DNA of 64,000 nucleotides, taken from contig NZ_JBDOIO010000003.1 of NCBI RefSeq assembly GCF_039831995.1, forward strand, positions 3,596,001 to 3,660,000. Direction: 5' to 3'. Origin of the DNA: Paenibacillus pabuli. Lineage in GTDB: Bacteria > Bacillota > Bacilli > Paenibacillales > Paenibacillaceae. The notes beneath the pieces were generated by a model, which did no database searches, was not told the origin of the DNA, and saw nothing but the letters and a program-made list of their open reading frames with translations. The position numbers were made by a program, and so were the translations under genes. Below are positions 48,296-56,689 of the stretch, in pieces. Position 1 is the first letter of the stretch. Each line of letters opens with the position of its first letter.

Positions 48296-49513
48296 TTACT
48301 TACGTTCTACAGTATAACCCTTATCTTCAAGCAACTTCACGATGCCGTGCTCACCAAGGTAGTGGGCTGCACCTACAACGATAAAGTACTCCTCTTTCTT
48401 ATCACTCTTCAGGTATCCATCAATCTTGTCAGCCATGCCAATGTTACGGTCGATCAGCATTGCTTTGTTGTACTCTTCGTTATCAGAGAAGTTATTGGTC
48501 AGATCAAGCAGTTGCTCATCATTACCTGTTTTCCACATCACAGCCATTTGGTTCACACTATCGTCCAGTACATCGAAGTTGTCCAGTGTTGCTTTCAGCG
48601 TCTCCTCTTGCAGCTCTTTGGAGAAGTCGTTAAACATGCCCAGTTGGGACTCGTAAGATTCTAGCTCAATAATAGGAAGTTTGCTCTCAATAGCCTTTTG
48701 AATGAAATACAGATCCACGCCCGCCGAAGCTTCATATCCAGCCGTCGCTGACTTCAGACTAGTGAGTGTACTTTCCGCAACCCAAGGCTTGAATGCATCC
48801 AGCGCATTAGGCTCCAGACCGTTTTTCTTCAGAATATCCCCTAGCTTGGTATACGTCTCTCTTGAAATATGATCCTTCAGCGTTGTTCCATCCTGGTAAG
48901 ACCCCAGATCCAGAATCAGCTTCTGTTGTGCCTCGTCAGCCGCTTTGCTGATATCGATCTCTACGCCCAAGTAATCTGCTTCAGCGAAAGCTTCTTCAAA
49001 CTCCTTAGGCAATGGGTAGAAGCTATCGTCTGCAATATGCATGGATCCCACCAGATATACCGTGTTTCCGTTACTCTCCACTTCCCACATGAAGCCGCGG
49101 CCACCCGTTTGTGCGACTGCTTCTGTTCCCTTGGAGACGAGTAGAACTGTACGCGTCTTCGCATCCCAGTTTACTTCATACCCTGCGGCATCTCCAACGA
49201 TACGGATTGGCGCATAAGTTACGCCATTAATACGTGTAAGCTTGCTTTTGAGTGTAATCGTTTTTCCATCTACCACTGCCGTAATCGTATCATCCGTCGC
49301 AGTCGTCAGCTTCACATCCATGGCGTCAAGAGTGGAGCGAAGTGGAACCAATGTTGTTCCCTTATCATTGATCGGTGCCCCTACAGTGTATTCTACCGCC
49401 TGGTCATTAACTTTAACGGAAGTCCCTTGAGGCGCAGCCATGGCTGGCGCAGCTGCAGCGAGCAAACCAACCGATATGGTGAGAGACAAAAGCATGCGTT
49501 TCCAGTTTTTCAT
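48296..49513 (-). CDS. Secreted TraB/GumN-family protein with N-terminal stalk domain
   Basis: 405 aa. A Sec signal peptide (MKNWKRMLLSLTISVGLLAA, cleavage near APAMA-AP) is followed by a copper-amine-oxidase-N-like stalk domain (about 30-125, DKGTTLVPLRSTLDAMDVK, INGVTYAPIRIVGDAAGYEV). A TraB/GumN domain follows (about 135-405) with VYLVGSMHIADDSFYPLP and the C-terminal VGAAHYLGEHGIVKLLEDKGY. The conserved GxxH motifs suggest a metal-dependent (Tiki-like) hydrolase. Function in bacteria is not established. The ATG at 49513 (AAGGAG at ten bases) replaces the ORF start at 49612, which would hide the signal peptide. Confidence 0.87.
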   Translation of the reverse strand: MKNWKRMLLSLTISVGLLAAAAPAMAAPQGTSVKVNDQAVEYTVGAPINDKGTTLVPLRSTLDAMDVKLTTATDDTITAVVDGKTITLKSKLTRINGVTYAPIRIVGDAAGYEVNWDAKTRTVLLVSKGTEAVAQTGGRGFMWEVESNGNTVYLVGSMHIADDSFYPLPKEFEEAFAEADYLGVEIDISKAADEAQQKLILDLGSYQDGTTLKDHISRETYTKLGDILKKNGLEPNALDAFKPWVAESTLTSLKSATAGYEASAGVDLYFIQKAIESKLPIIELESYESQLGMFNDFSKELQEETLKATLDNFDVLDDSVNQMAVMWKTGNDEQLLDLTNNFSDNEEYNKAMLIDRNIGMADKIDGYLKSDKKEEYFIVVGAAHYLGEHGIVKLLEDKGYTVERK

Positions 49514-49702
49514 ATTATGTAATCTCCTTTTAGATATATAGTAGATAAAATCTATTAGTTCAAAGAATGAACATACATCAATATTACGATAATAGACTGG
49601 GAGGGGTTCCACCTTTTTCCTAGCATGGTCCCCTCTTCCCTTATAATGATTTCTTTTTCTAAAAGCCAGTATTAGATTATTATTAGTTAGCTCGTAGTAG
49701 GC

Positions 49703-51001
49703 TTAAATTTTGTAAGCTTTCATTGCCTTGAACAATTCCTTGAAGGTTGGGCGCTTACCATACATCAACACACCCGTGCGATAGATTTTGGCAGCCAGCC
49801 AGCCGAAGATCAAGATCGATACGACCAGAATGGCTAACGACACTAATATCTCCCATGTTGGAGCAACCCCAGCCCCGATTCGTACCAAGATGGCCGTAGG
49901 CGAGGTGAACGGTATGAAACTGGCAACTTTTAATAACAGAATGTTCGGTGTTGCGATACTGAAAATTGCAATGTAGAACGAAACTAGCGAAAGCATCGTA
50001 ATTGGCAGCACCGCTTGACCCAACTCTTCCGTACGGCTAACCATCGAACCAATCGCAGCAAACATCACCGCATATAGGAAGTAACCAAGGATATAGAAGA
50101 TCAGTCCGTATACAATAACGGCGATATTTACATCACTCAGGTTCAAACTGAAATCACTCAGAACATCACGGTTATGAGGAAGCAGCACATTCCCTGCGAC
50201 CACCGCACCGAAAATACCGATTTGAAGCATACCTACCATAAATATACCGATGATCTTGCCAAACATCTGACTCAGTGGAGACACGCTGGTAATCAAAATC
50301 TCCATAATGCGCGAACTCTTCTCAGCCGTGATCTCAGATGCGATCATATTCCCTGTCATCATTGTCGATGTGAACAAAAGGATGATCAGCAGATATACCA
50401 CAATATAATTAATCGGGCTCATGCCATTCTCAGACCCCGCCTCAGCTCCCGCTCCTTCAGCACTCAAGCTTTGCTCACTTACCTTAACAGGTGTATTGAT
50501 CAGTTCCTTTTGCTCAGCTGTAAGTACATCCTTCACAACGACATCCAGCTTCACACTTTGCAGTGCAGCTTCTATAGAAGCAATAATCTGAGGGGATACC
50601 TCTTCTGTTGAATACAGAATCGGCTGCGGGAACTCTTGTCCTTGGGCCGCCTCAAACTTCAGATACCCATCAGTAAGTCCGGATTCAGCGTCTGCTTTCA
50701 GCGCAGCTTCATCTTTAGTACCATCAGCAATGAATCGGTACGCCTGATCTCCTTGTGCGGACGAGAACTTCTCCAGCTTCTCCGATACTTCTGGCTGTCC
50801 AGCACTCAGAAGCCCAATATTTACAGGGTTGCTTCCTGCAGCCCCACCACCGCTTGATCCACCGTTAAACAAGGTAATGAAATAGGGCACATTAAGTCCG
50901 ATCGAGATTAAAAGTGCGAGTACAATGGTCGTAACTACAAATGATTTTGTTTTGACTTTGTTTTTGAACGTAAATCCGGTGATTGTTCCCATTTTATTCA
51001 T
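49703..51001 (-). CDS. ABC transporter permease, NatB/YhaP-like
   Basis: 432-aa ABC-2 type membrane subunit. One membrane segment near the start (KSFVVTTIVLALLISIGLNV) is followed by a large outer domain (about 45-210). Five or six helices occur between about 220 and 405, with the hallmark ASEITAEKSSRIMEILITSVSP before the second helix. NatB-type exporters move sodium or drugs; the substrate here is unknown. The ATG at 51001 overlaps the end of the upstream ATPase gene by eight bases. An in-frame ATG three codons later is also possible. Confidence 0.87.
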   Translation of the reverse strand: MNKMGTITGFTFKNKVKTKSFVVTTIVLALLISIGLNVPYFITLFNGGSSGGGAAGSNPVNIGLLSAGQPEVSEKLEKFSSAQGDQAYRFIADGTKDEAALKADAESGLTDGYLKFEAAQGQEFPQPILYSTEEVSPQIIASIEAALQSVKLDVVVKDVLTAEQKELINTPVKVSEQSLSAEGAGAEAGSENGMSPINYIVVYLLIILLFTSTMMTGNMIASEITAEKSSRIMEILITSVSPLSQMFGKIIGIFMVGMLQIGIFGAVVAGNVLLPHNRDVLSDFSLNLSDVNIAVIVYGLIFYILGYFLYAVMFAAIGSMVSRTEELGQAVLPITMLSLVSFYIAIFSIATPNILLLKVASFIPFTSPTAILVRIGAGVAPTWEILVSLAILVVSILIFGWLAAKIYRTGVLMYGKRPTFKELFKAMKAYKI

Positions 51002-51899
51002 TCGAATCACCCACCTCACGAATAAAGATTTGGTTAAGCGTTGGTTCCTTGATTTCAAAATGCTCTACAGTAGTCTGATTCATTGCATGCTTCAATATCT
51101 CCTGGGCAGCCTCAACCTGCGCAATATGAATAAGATATCCACGCTCGTTTCGCTCCACCTTGTTAACACCGGCCAATTGATCCAAACCATCCACTTTGCC
51201 AGTGGTATTCAGGGATACCTGTTCACGCGGATAGCGGTTCTTGATCTCTTTGATCTCTCCCTGAACCACGGTGTTGGAGCGATGCAGGATTGTTATCTGA
51301 CGACATAGTTCTTCAACATGCTCCATGCGATGTGTCGAGAACAGGATAGCCGTTCCTTCATCACGCAATTCCTTAACAGTGGATTTGAGCAATTCGACGT
51401 TTACTGGATCCAAGCCACTAAAGGCTTCATCAAGAATAAGAATCTGAGGACGGTGCACCACCGCAGCGATAAAGCCCATCTTTTGCTGGTTACCCTTCGA
51501 TAACTCCTCAATCTTTTTGTCGTAATACTCAGGGACCTCGAATCGATCAAGCCAGTATCTTAGGCTTTTGTCTGCATCCTTGCCATTCATGCCGCGAAGG
51601 CGGGCCAAATAATTGATCTGGTCACTGACCTTCACCTTGGGATACAGTCCCCGTTCTTCCGGAAGATAACCCATGATCTGCTGCAGCTCGGTGCTATAAG
51701 GCTTGCCGTTATATCGTATCTCCCCACCATCAGGATGAATCAGACCAAGTACCATGCGCATCGTTGTTGTTTTACCAGCACCATTGGCACCCAGCAATCC
51801 ATAGATTTCCCCTTCTTCCACATTAAGCGTTACACCATTAACAGCCGTCTTATCTGCATATTGCTTGACTACCTGCTTCAGTTCCAATCTGTTCATCAT
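50994..51899 (-). CDS. ABC transporter ATP-binding protein, NatA/YhaQ-like
   Basis: 301 aa. Walker A GANGAGKTTTMRM, Q-loop YLPEERGLYPKV (the ERGLY type of the YhaQ/NatA group), signature ELSKGNQQKMGFI, Walker B ILILDEAFSGLDP with the less common Ala after DE, and switch His in FSTHRMEHVEEL. A C-terminal extension of about 70 aa (VSLNTTGKVDGLDQLAG...) is usual for this family. It pairs with the overlapping permease. RBS AAGGAGG is present; a GntR-type ABC operon lies just upstream (17 bp). Confidence 0.92.
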   Translation of the reverse strand: MMNRLELKQVVKQYADKTAVNGVTLNVEEGEIYGLLGANGAGKTTTMRMVLGLIHPDGGEIRYNGKPYSTELQQIMGYLPEERGLYPKVKVSDQINYLARLRGMNGKDADKSLRYWLDRFEVPEYYDKKIEELSKGNQQKMGFIAAVVHRPQILILDEAFSGLDPVNVELLKSTVKELRDEGTAILFSTHRMEHVEELCRQITILHRSNTVVQGEIKEIKNRYPREQVSLNTTGKVDGLDQLAGVNKVERNERGYLIHIAQVEAAQEILKHAMNQTTVEHFEIKEPTLNQIFIREVGDSNE

Positions 51900-51916
51900 C
51901 TATCATCCTCCTTCGT

Positions 51917-52810
51917 TTATCTCCACAGTGTCGGAGCATACCCCGCAATCCAATATTGCAGCACTTCATCCAGCTCCAGGTTTCGGATTTTCATGATGCG
52001 ATTACCCGCAAGCTCCAGTCTCTCCTGTGCTTCAATTACGCGGGTCGTAATCACCCGGATGGCACCATCCTCCTGCTTCGACTCAACTACACCTGGAATA
52101 CTTTCAGGTCTAAGATCGCCTTCGTACCAGATTTCCCTCCACTGGTCGAGCACGACATCTTTCTCCGCCATTCCAAGCGATTGTCCCCGGTGCATCAGTA
52201 CGATGTAATCAGCCAAACGCTTCACTTCATCTGCAATATGTGTTGCTATCAAAATGGTGGTATCCCCATCCGCCATGAAATTGCGGAACTGCTCAACCAT
52301 GACCTTCCAGGCAAACGGATCTAGTCCTGATGAAGGTTCATCCAGCAGGAGCAATCTCGGCCGCGCCGCAAGCGCTGCTGCTATTTCGAATTTGCGCCGT
52401 TCTCCTTTGGACAACTTCTTCAGTTTCACATCATAGGGAACGTCCATATCATCCATTAGCTGGTTGAACAGCTTCGCATCCCAACGGGTATACCAATGTG
52501 CCCGGAATCTGGCAGCTTCAACAGCGGTAATATTGTCTTCTTCCGAACCTCCACCATCTGCAACAAAGCCAATATGCTCTCTCAGTTCTGTGGGAAGTTC
52601 GCCTTCGTAATGCTGACCGAACCACATGATCTGACCGGAATCCGGTAGGACGACCCGCTGAAGCATATTCAGCAGCGTGCTCTTTCCCGAACCGTTATGT
52701 CCCAATATGGCGACCACGTATCCTTCGGGAATTTCGAGATCAATCGGGCCAATGATTCTACGCTTGCGCATCTTGGATACACCGTTTAGCTGAACCGCTA
52801 GTGGTTCCAT
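51917..52810 (-). CDS. ABC transporter ATP-binding protein, YtrB-like
   Basis: 297 aa with Walker A GHNGSGKSTLLNM, signature KLSKGERRKFEI, Walker B LLLLDEPSSGLDP and switch His ATHIADEV. Together with the GntR/YtrA-type regulator and the small membrane protein it recalls the B. subtilis ytrABC operon, which responds to cell-wall antibiotics. The glycine-rich GFVADGGGSEEDN segment after the Q-loop region is unusual. RBS AAGGGGTG precedes the ATG. Confidence 0.9.
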   Translation of the reverse strand: MEPLAVQLNGVSKMRKRRIIGPIDLEIPEGYVVAILGHNGSGKSTLLNMLQRVVLPDSGQIMWFGQHYEGELPTELREHIGFVADGGGSEEDNITAVEAARFRAHWYTRWDAKLFNQLMDDMDVPYDVKLKKLSKGERRKFEIAAALAARPRLLLLDEPSSGLDPFAWKVMVEQFRNFMADGDTTILIATHIADEVKRLADYIVLMHRGQSLGMAEKDVVLDQWREIWYEGDLRPESIPGVVESKQEDGAIRVITTRVIEAQERLELAGNRIMKIRNLELDEVLQYWIAGYAPTLWR

Positions 52811-52823
52811 GTTTACTCACCCC

Positions 52824-53225
52824 TTATTTCGGATAGTAGATCAACTGCAGAATCTCTTGGAACAACCTTGCCATTTCTTCTTCACTGCAGCCAACCGATT
52901 TACCTGAAAGCACAGCTGCCTGCAGCGCCTCTCTTGCTGCTGTCAATTTGTAAGTTTCCCGATCTCCTGCCTCAACCTTGGCTACAAACGTCCCAGTACC
53001 CTGCTTCGTTCGAAGCAATCCTTCATTCTCCAGATCCTGGTAGACCCGGCGAACAGTAATCACGCTGCAGTTCAACGATCCTGCAAATTCGCGAATGGAC
53101 GGCAAATGCGTTCCCTCCCCCAATTGACCCGTTATAATTAAAGATCTTAGCTGGTTTTCAATTTGGTGATATAAAGGTTCAGCACTGTTCTCATTAATTT
53201 GAATCGGTATATTCAAGCCCTGCAC
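52824..53225 (-). CDS. GntR-family regulator, YtrA subfamily
   Basis: 133 aa: a winged helix (PLYHQIENQLRSLIITGQLGEG, LPSIREFAGSLNCSVITVRRVYQDLENEGLL, KQGTGTFVA) with only a short C-terminal dimerisation tail, as in YtrA. Asn-Cys-Ser replaces the usual Asn-Pro/Asn-Arg before the recognition helix (LNCSVITVRR). The start is GTG with GAGG five bases upstream; a TTG three codons later fits the RBS spacing equally well. It probably represses its own operon through the 12-2-12 repeat at 54073-54098. Confidence 0.9.
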   Translation of the reverse strand: MQGLNIPIQINENSAEPLYHQIENQLRSLIITGQLGEGTHLPSIREFAGSLNCSVITVRRVYQDLENEGLLRTKQGTGTFVAKVEAGDRETYKLTAAREALQAAVLSGKSVGCSEEEMARLFQEILQLIYYPK

Positions 53226-53302
53226 CTCACCCTCGCGTACACTTCAGTTCACTTGCACGATAGTGCCGGTCATCCTCGATGTCGTTCTATATTGACCTAC
53301 CA

Positions 53303-54016
53303 TCAACTCAAATCTCGCTTCGCTAATTTCCTTAGTGTGATGCGACTAAGCAACCACAATACTGCAAAACCTAGGATTAACGAACCCCACATGAAAGGTG
53401 ATAACAACCCCCAGGTTTTACTGATCTCTACGGCATATCGCATTCCGTTTCCACCCATGATTCGAATAATGACCGCAATGAGGACAATCACAGGTATAAA
53501 CAGCATGCTGATTAACAAATACTTTTTGCCTGTGTGTAAAAATTCCCCAAAGATATAAAACCCTGTGATCAGAACCCCATATCCTGTACAGGTTAGGGCA
53601 AAAGCTAGATATTGATCCCATCGGAATCCTTCCAGATGCATCACGGAGACATACAATGCGCCATAGTAGAATATGCCATTATAGATAAAGGCCAGCAATG
53701 CCTGCTGAATGCGTCCCCACATGACGGTCTCTGCCGAGATGGGAAGTCTGCGATAGTAGGTCAGCATTTGTGTATACGAATCTTCTTGTATGTAGCGAAA
53801 AGAACGTCTGGAAAAGATAAATCCTTGAAATGGAATCATCAGCATGAAGTAGGAATCGGAAATTGTGTTAAGCACATTTTCCTCCCTCTGTCCATGTAAC
53901 ATGACACCACCCATAGCTCCAACGTAGATCATAAACATTGCAGACCATAACCATTGAAGACGATCCTTGCTCCATTCGCTGCGGGTAAGCCACCACGCCT
54001 GCTTCCAATTGTTCAT
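53303..54016 (-). CDS. ABC-2-like membrane subunit at the head of the GntR/ABC operon
   Basis: 237-aa protein with six hydrophobic segments (about 24-42, 60-75, 108-126, 137-155, 167-188, 208-228). It starts with WKQAWWLTRSEWSKDRLQW, a pattern common in bacterial ABC-2 permeases. It is the first gene after the promoter and operator and likely the membrane partner of the YtrB-like ATPase two genes on. RBS AAAGGCAGG is moderate. Confidence 0.8.
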   Translation of the reverse strand: MNNWKQAWWLTRSEWSKDRLQWLWSAMFMIYVGAMGGVMLHGQREENVLNTISDSYFMLMIPFQGFIFSRRSFRYIQEDSYTQMLTYYRRLPISAETVMWGRIQQALLAFIYNGIFYYGALYVSVMHLEGFRWDQYLAFALTCTGYGVLITGFYIFGEFLHTGKKYLLISMLFIPVIVLIAVIIRIMGGNGMRYAVEISKTWGLLSPFMWGSLILGFAVLWLLSRITLRKLAKRDLS

Positions 54017-54072
54017 AACTTTGCCTGCCTTTCCATCTCACGCTTTACTGTGCAAGCTGTGTTCACTGTGTT

Positions 54073-54098
54073 TACTGTATATATCAATATACACAGTA
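54073..54098. promoter_or_regulatory. GntR (YtrA-type) operator
   Basis: 12-2-12 inverted repeat TACTGTATATAT-CA-ATATACACAGTA, 11 of 12 pairs matching, overlapping the -10 of the operon promoter. Upstream half-site-like copies TTTACTGTG and TTCACTGTG lie between 54045 and 54080. Confidence 0.7.
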
Positions 54099-54124
54099 TA
54101 CAGACCTTCACTTCGTATCGTCAA
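54095..54124 (-). promoter_or_regulatory. Promoter of the GntR/ABC operon
   Basis: Minus strand TTGACG, 18-bp spacer, TATACT; the -10 lies within the GntR operator, so a bound repressor would exclude polymerase. Confidence 0.75.
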
Positions 54125-54132
54125 CCCTTTTT

Positions 54133-54147
54133 TTCCTGAATCAGGAA
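54133..54147. promoter_or_regulatory. Second palindrome upstream of the operon promoter
   Basis: TTCCTGA-A-TCAGGAA, a perfect 7-1-7 inverted repeat nine bases upstream of the -35 box. It may be an activator site or a hairpin. Confidence 0.4.
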
Positions 54148-54190
54148 TATAACAGGAAATTTATTCCCTTACGCATGGAGATGATTCGAT

Positions 54191-54277
54191 ATGAAAGGAA
54201 GACAGCACGGCGGATCCCACTGTGATCGTTCAGCTTTGAGCTGCAAATGTGCAGGTAAACAAAAAAAAGAGAGCTGA
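54191..54277 (+). CDS. Possible 28-residue Cys/Lys-rich peptide
   Basis: Short ORF with an ATG ten bases after GGAG; it encodes a basic peptide with three Cys (SHCDRSALSCKCAGKQKKES at its end). It lies between the GntR operon promoter (opposite strand) and the terminator that follows. There is no homology evidence; it may be chance. Confidence 0.25.
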   Translation: MKGRQHGGSHCDRSALSCKCAGKQKKES

Positions 54278-54317
54278 CTCCGATATTGTGCGAACACAAA
54301 TCGGAATCAACTCTTTC
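54261..54317. terminator. Terminator of the crystallin-like gene
   Basis: Long interrupted stem (AAAGAG, GATTCCGAT, GTG and complements) followed by T8 on the minus strand. Confidence 0.75.
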
Positions 54318-54354
54318 AATTTTCCGGCACCTGTATGCAGAAGAGGTCAATCTT

Positions 54355-54726
54355 TTACACTAAATTGTAGCCGCTTGGCAAACTGCGATTACTGCGGATG
54401 GCACGGATTTGGGCCAGTGTCAGCCGTTGATTGGTGGAGATCAGGGATTCCACATCATTACCGCGAATCAGATCATCCAAATCCCTCAGATTGGTATTGC
54501 CACGATAGACGCGGAATCCACCCTGAAAGTTTGGTCTCGTAAACACAACCAGCGTTGCATTCGAACTTGTCGAGAAAAAGCGCAGGCTCTCTACTCCATC
54601 CAGAATATTGTCCAGATTGCGAAGACCCGTATTACCACGGTAGATCCGGCTTCTTCCTCTGTAGTTCTCTTCTGAATACACCGTGAGACGTGGATACGTT
54701 TGACTGACTTGAACTGTTTTTTTCAT
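54355..54726 (-). CDS. Beta/gamma-crystallin-like protein
   Basis: 123-aa protein with two Greek-key repeats: VYSEENYRGRSRIYRGNTGL (about residues 16-35) and VFTRPNFQGGFRVYRGNTNL (about 60-79). Each is followed by a (N/R)LD(N/D)(I/L) helix and a strand ending in SLRFFSTSSN or SLISTNQRL. The aromatic-x4-aromatic-x-Gly signature is clear, and the S-T-S/S-T-N ends could bind calcium, as in microbial crystallins. No signal peptide is seen, though N-terminal export cannot be excluded. The ATG at 54726 has a strong GGGGGG-type RBS; the ORF to 54804 is less likely. Confidence 0.8.
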   Translation of the reverse strand: MKKTVQVSQTYPRLTVYSEENYRGRSRIYRGNTGLRNLDNILDGVESLRFFSTSSNATLVVFTRPNFQGGFRVYRGNTNLRDLDDLIRGNDVESLISTNQRLTLAQIRAIRSNRSLPSGYNLV

Positions 54727-54837
54727 TTGTTGTTTCCCCCCTCTCGATCTCATTCTATGAAAGGATGCGAGAGAAGGTATGGACGATTGAACAAATCGAT
54801 TCATCCATTTTTCATATTTTCAAAGAATTTGGTTTTT

Positions 54838-55302
54838 CTACACCCCGAGAATGACTTCCCATACGGGACGTGTATGCCCGCCAGGATACAGGAGATACAG
54901 AAGTACATATACTATGACGCCTGTCAGCGCGCTGCTGAACCAGATCATGGACGTAAACCGTCCCCAGCGGCGATGCGTAGCAAATTTTTTTTTGAATCCC
55001 AGCACCAGAGTAGAGATTCCGAAGACCGCAGCTGCCGTAGCGAGAATAATATGAAAAATCAGAAAGATTCGGTAGAAGATCTCCATCTCCGGATCACCGC
55101 CCCAAGCGGTATTTCCAACAAATATCGTTCGGGACATATAGATGATAAAGAAAAGCAGGGCCGCGACGGCCCCCGCTACCATCATGGATTGATGAGCCTC
55201 CTTTTTGCCGCGAACAATTAATACCCATCCAATCCCAACCAGTACAGCACTAATCACAATGAAAGAAGTACTGATCGTAGGCAGCAAAAAATGCATATCC
55301 AT
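54838..55302 (-). CDS. ctaM: DUF420 protein, cytochrome aa3 oxidase assembly factor CtaM
   Basis: 154-aa protein with five hydrophobic segments. It starts MDMHFLLPTISTSFIVISAVLVG and has conserved histidines in HQSMM, FHIILA and HRRWGR. YozB/CtaM is needed for maturation of heme-A oxidases in Bacillus and Staphylococcus. Its place directly after ctaG supports the name. The ATG at 55302 follows GAGGGGG at eight bases; the ORF start at 55329 is rejected. Confidence 0.87.
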   Translation of the reverse strand: MDMHFLLPTISTSFIVISAVLVGIGWVLIVRGKKEAHQSMMVAGAVAALLFFIIYMSRTIFVGNTAWGGDPEMEIFYRIFLIFHIILATAAAVFGISTLVLGFKKKFATHRRWGRFTSMIWFSSALTGVIVYVLLYLLYPGGHTRPVWEVILGV

Positions 55303-55338
55303 CGTGTGTTCCCCCTCTTGTCTGAACATAACCTAGGC

Positions 55339-56259
55339 TTATTTCGCAGGATTAAGCGGTCCACCTGAACGTTCTACAGGATATGGATCATCATCATCTT
55401 CGCGTTTTTCCTTGCGGTACCATTGAAAAAAAACATACGCCAGCATGGATACGAAGATACCCTCCTGAATAAATTTCATGACAATACCACCCACCTGCTG
55501 ATCCTCCTTGGCGGAGGACAGGAAGTTGAAGAAGCCCGGACCTCCGAACGTACGCAATAATGCCGAAGAGTCTCCCGACACGCAATATCTCATGGCTTCC
55601 GCCCATACGGCAGGATTGCTATACGTTTCATATAATGGCTCGGACGCAAAAATAATCAGGCCGCAGGCGGGTGTTAACAGCACCATATTAAGAAAGATGA
55701 ATCCAATCTTAGACAGCCCTGATGCCTGTCTTGCCTCCGGCAGCGGATTAAGGAGTGTCCACCACATAAGCATGGAGGTAATAAAGAGAACCGCGTAATA
55801 CAGTCGGTGGACCGTAAAATGAAGCATGACATAATCATGGACAACAGGCAGATGATACAGCGAAAATAATCCGTTGAAGAGTAATGCAGCGACAATCGGA
55901 TGAGCCAAAAAGGATAACTGCCTTGCTGGCAGCCACCGAATTACTTTTCGCCATACCCAGATCGGCAGTCCTTTCATTAATAAAGGTGGAGCAACCAAAT
56001 AAGACAAAGCCATGCTTACCATGTGAAAGCTGAACATAACATGCCCCAGCAAATTAAATGGCCCAGCCTGGGCAAGGTAGAACACGGCGAGACCGATGAT
56101 AAACATGATTTTCTGAGCAGCAGTAGCAGGTTCTGCATCAGTAACCCTTTCACTTAACGGACCTACGACAAACAGATATACAGCTGCAATGAGCAGAAAT
56201 AATGCAAGAATTAAGGGACTCCATAAATCATTAAAACTAAAGTATTGCAACCCGAGCAT
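55339..56259 (-). CDS. ctaG: Cytochrome c oxidase assembly factor CtaG
   Basis: 306-aa membrane protein of the caa3_CtaG family with about seven helices. It has HVMFSFHMVSMALSYLVAPPLLMKGLP and HFTVHRLYYAVLF, which hold conserved histidines for a possible copper role. In Bacillus CtaG is needed for active caa3 oxidase, perhaps for CuB insertion. GGGAGG lies eight bases before the ATG at 56259; the longer ORF to 56346 is rejected. It is followed by ctaM. Confidence 0.93.
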   Translation of the reverse strand: MLGLQYFSFNDLWSPLILALFLLIAAVYLFVVGPLSERVTDAEPATAAQKIMFIIGLAVFYLAQAGPFNLLGHVMFSFHMVSMALSYLVAPPLLMKGLPIWVWRKVIRWLPARQLSFLAHPIVAALLFNGLFSLYHLPVVHDYVMLHFTVHRLYYAVLFITSMLMWWTLLNPLPEARQASGLSKIGFIFLNMVLLTPACGLIIFASEPLYETYSNPAVWAEAMRYCVSGDSSALLRTFGGPGFFNFLSSAKEDQQVGGIVMKFIQEGIFVSMLAYVFFQWYRKEKREDDDDPYPVERSGGPLNPAK

Positions 56260-56365
56260 ACGGGAAACCTCCCGGTGACCTGATTTGGTTATAGCCTGAA
56301 ACCAACTTTCCATTCCATCGCCTAAAAGGGGAAAAGACGGCGGCACTGCGCCGCCGCCATCTCAT

Positions 56366-56686
56366 TTACCACCAAACCCAATAGAGTGCCATGATAATGC
56401 ACGTGAATGCTACGAAAAATCCGAAAGCCATGAACAGGATGGGCATCAGATGACCCTTATCCTTCATGTGCATCCAGTATCCAAGCTGGACAAACACCTG
56501 AAGAATGGCCATGACCACCAAAAGGATAATGGTAAAGGACGTATTAACGCCCCCTGCCTTAACGGCTGCAAACGCAATGAGTGTCAGGATGATGGAGAAT
56601 ATAAACACAACGACATGCTTCTGCGGTCCTTCTGTCCGGTGACGATGTTTCACAGGTTGTTGACCACTTTTATCCTGTACCGACAT
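56366..56686 (-). CDS. ctaF: Cytochrome c oxidase subunit IV (CtaF)
   Basis: 106-aa, three-helix subunit (COX4_pro). LGYWMHMKDKGHLMPILFMAFG is the family motif. Translation is likely coupled to ctaE: the RBS GGTGGG lies inside the ctaE 3' end. Confidence 0.93.
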   Translation of the reverse strand: MSVQDKSGQQPVKHRHRTEGPQKHVVVFIFSIILTLIAFAAVKAGGVNTSFTIILLVVMAILQVFVQLGYWMHMKDKGHLMPILFMAFGFFVAFTCIIMALYWVWW

Positions 56687-56689
56687 GTG

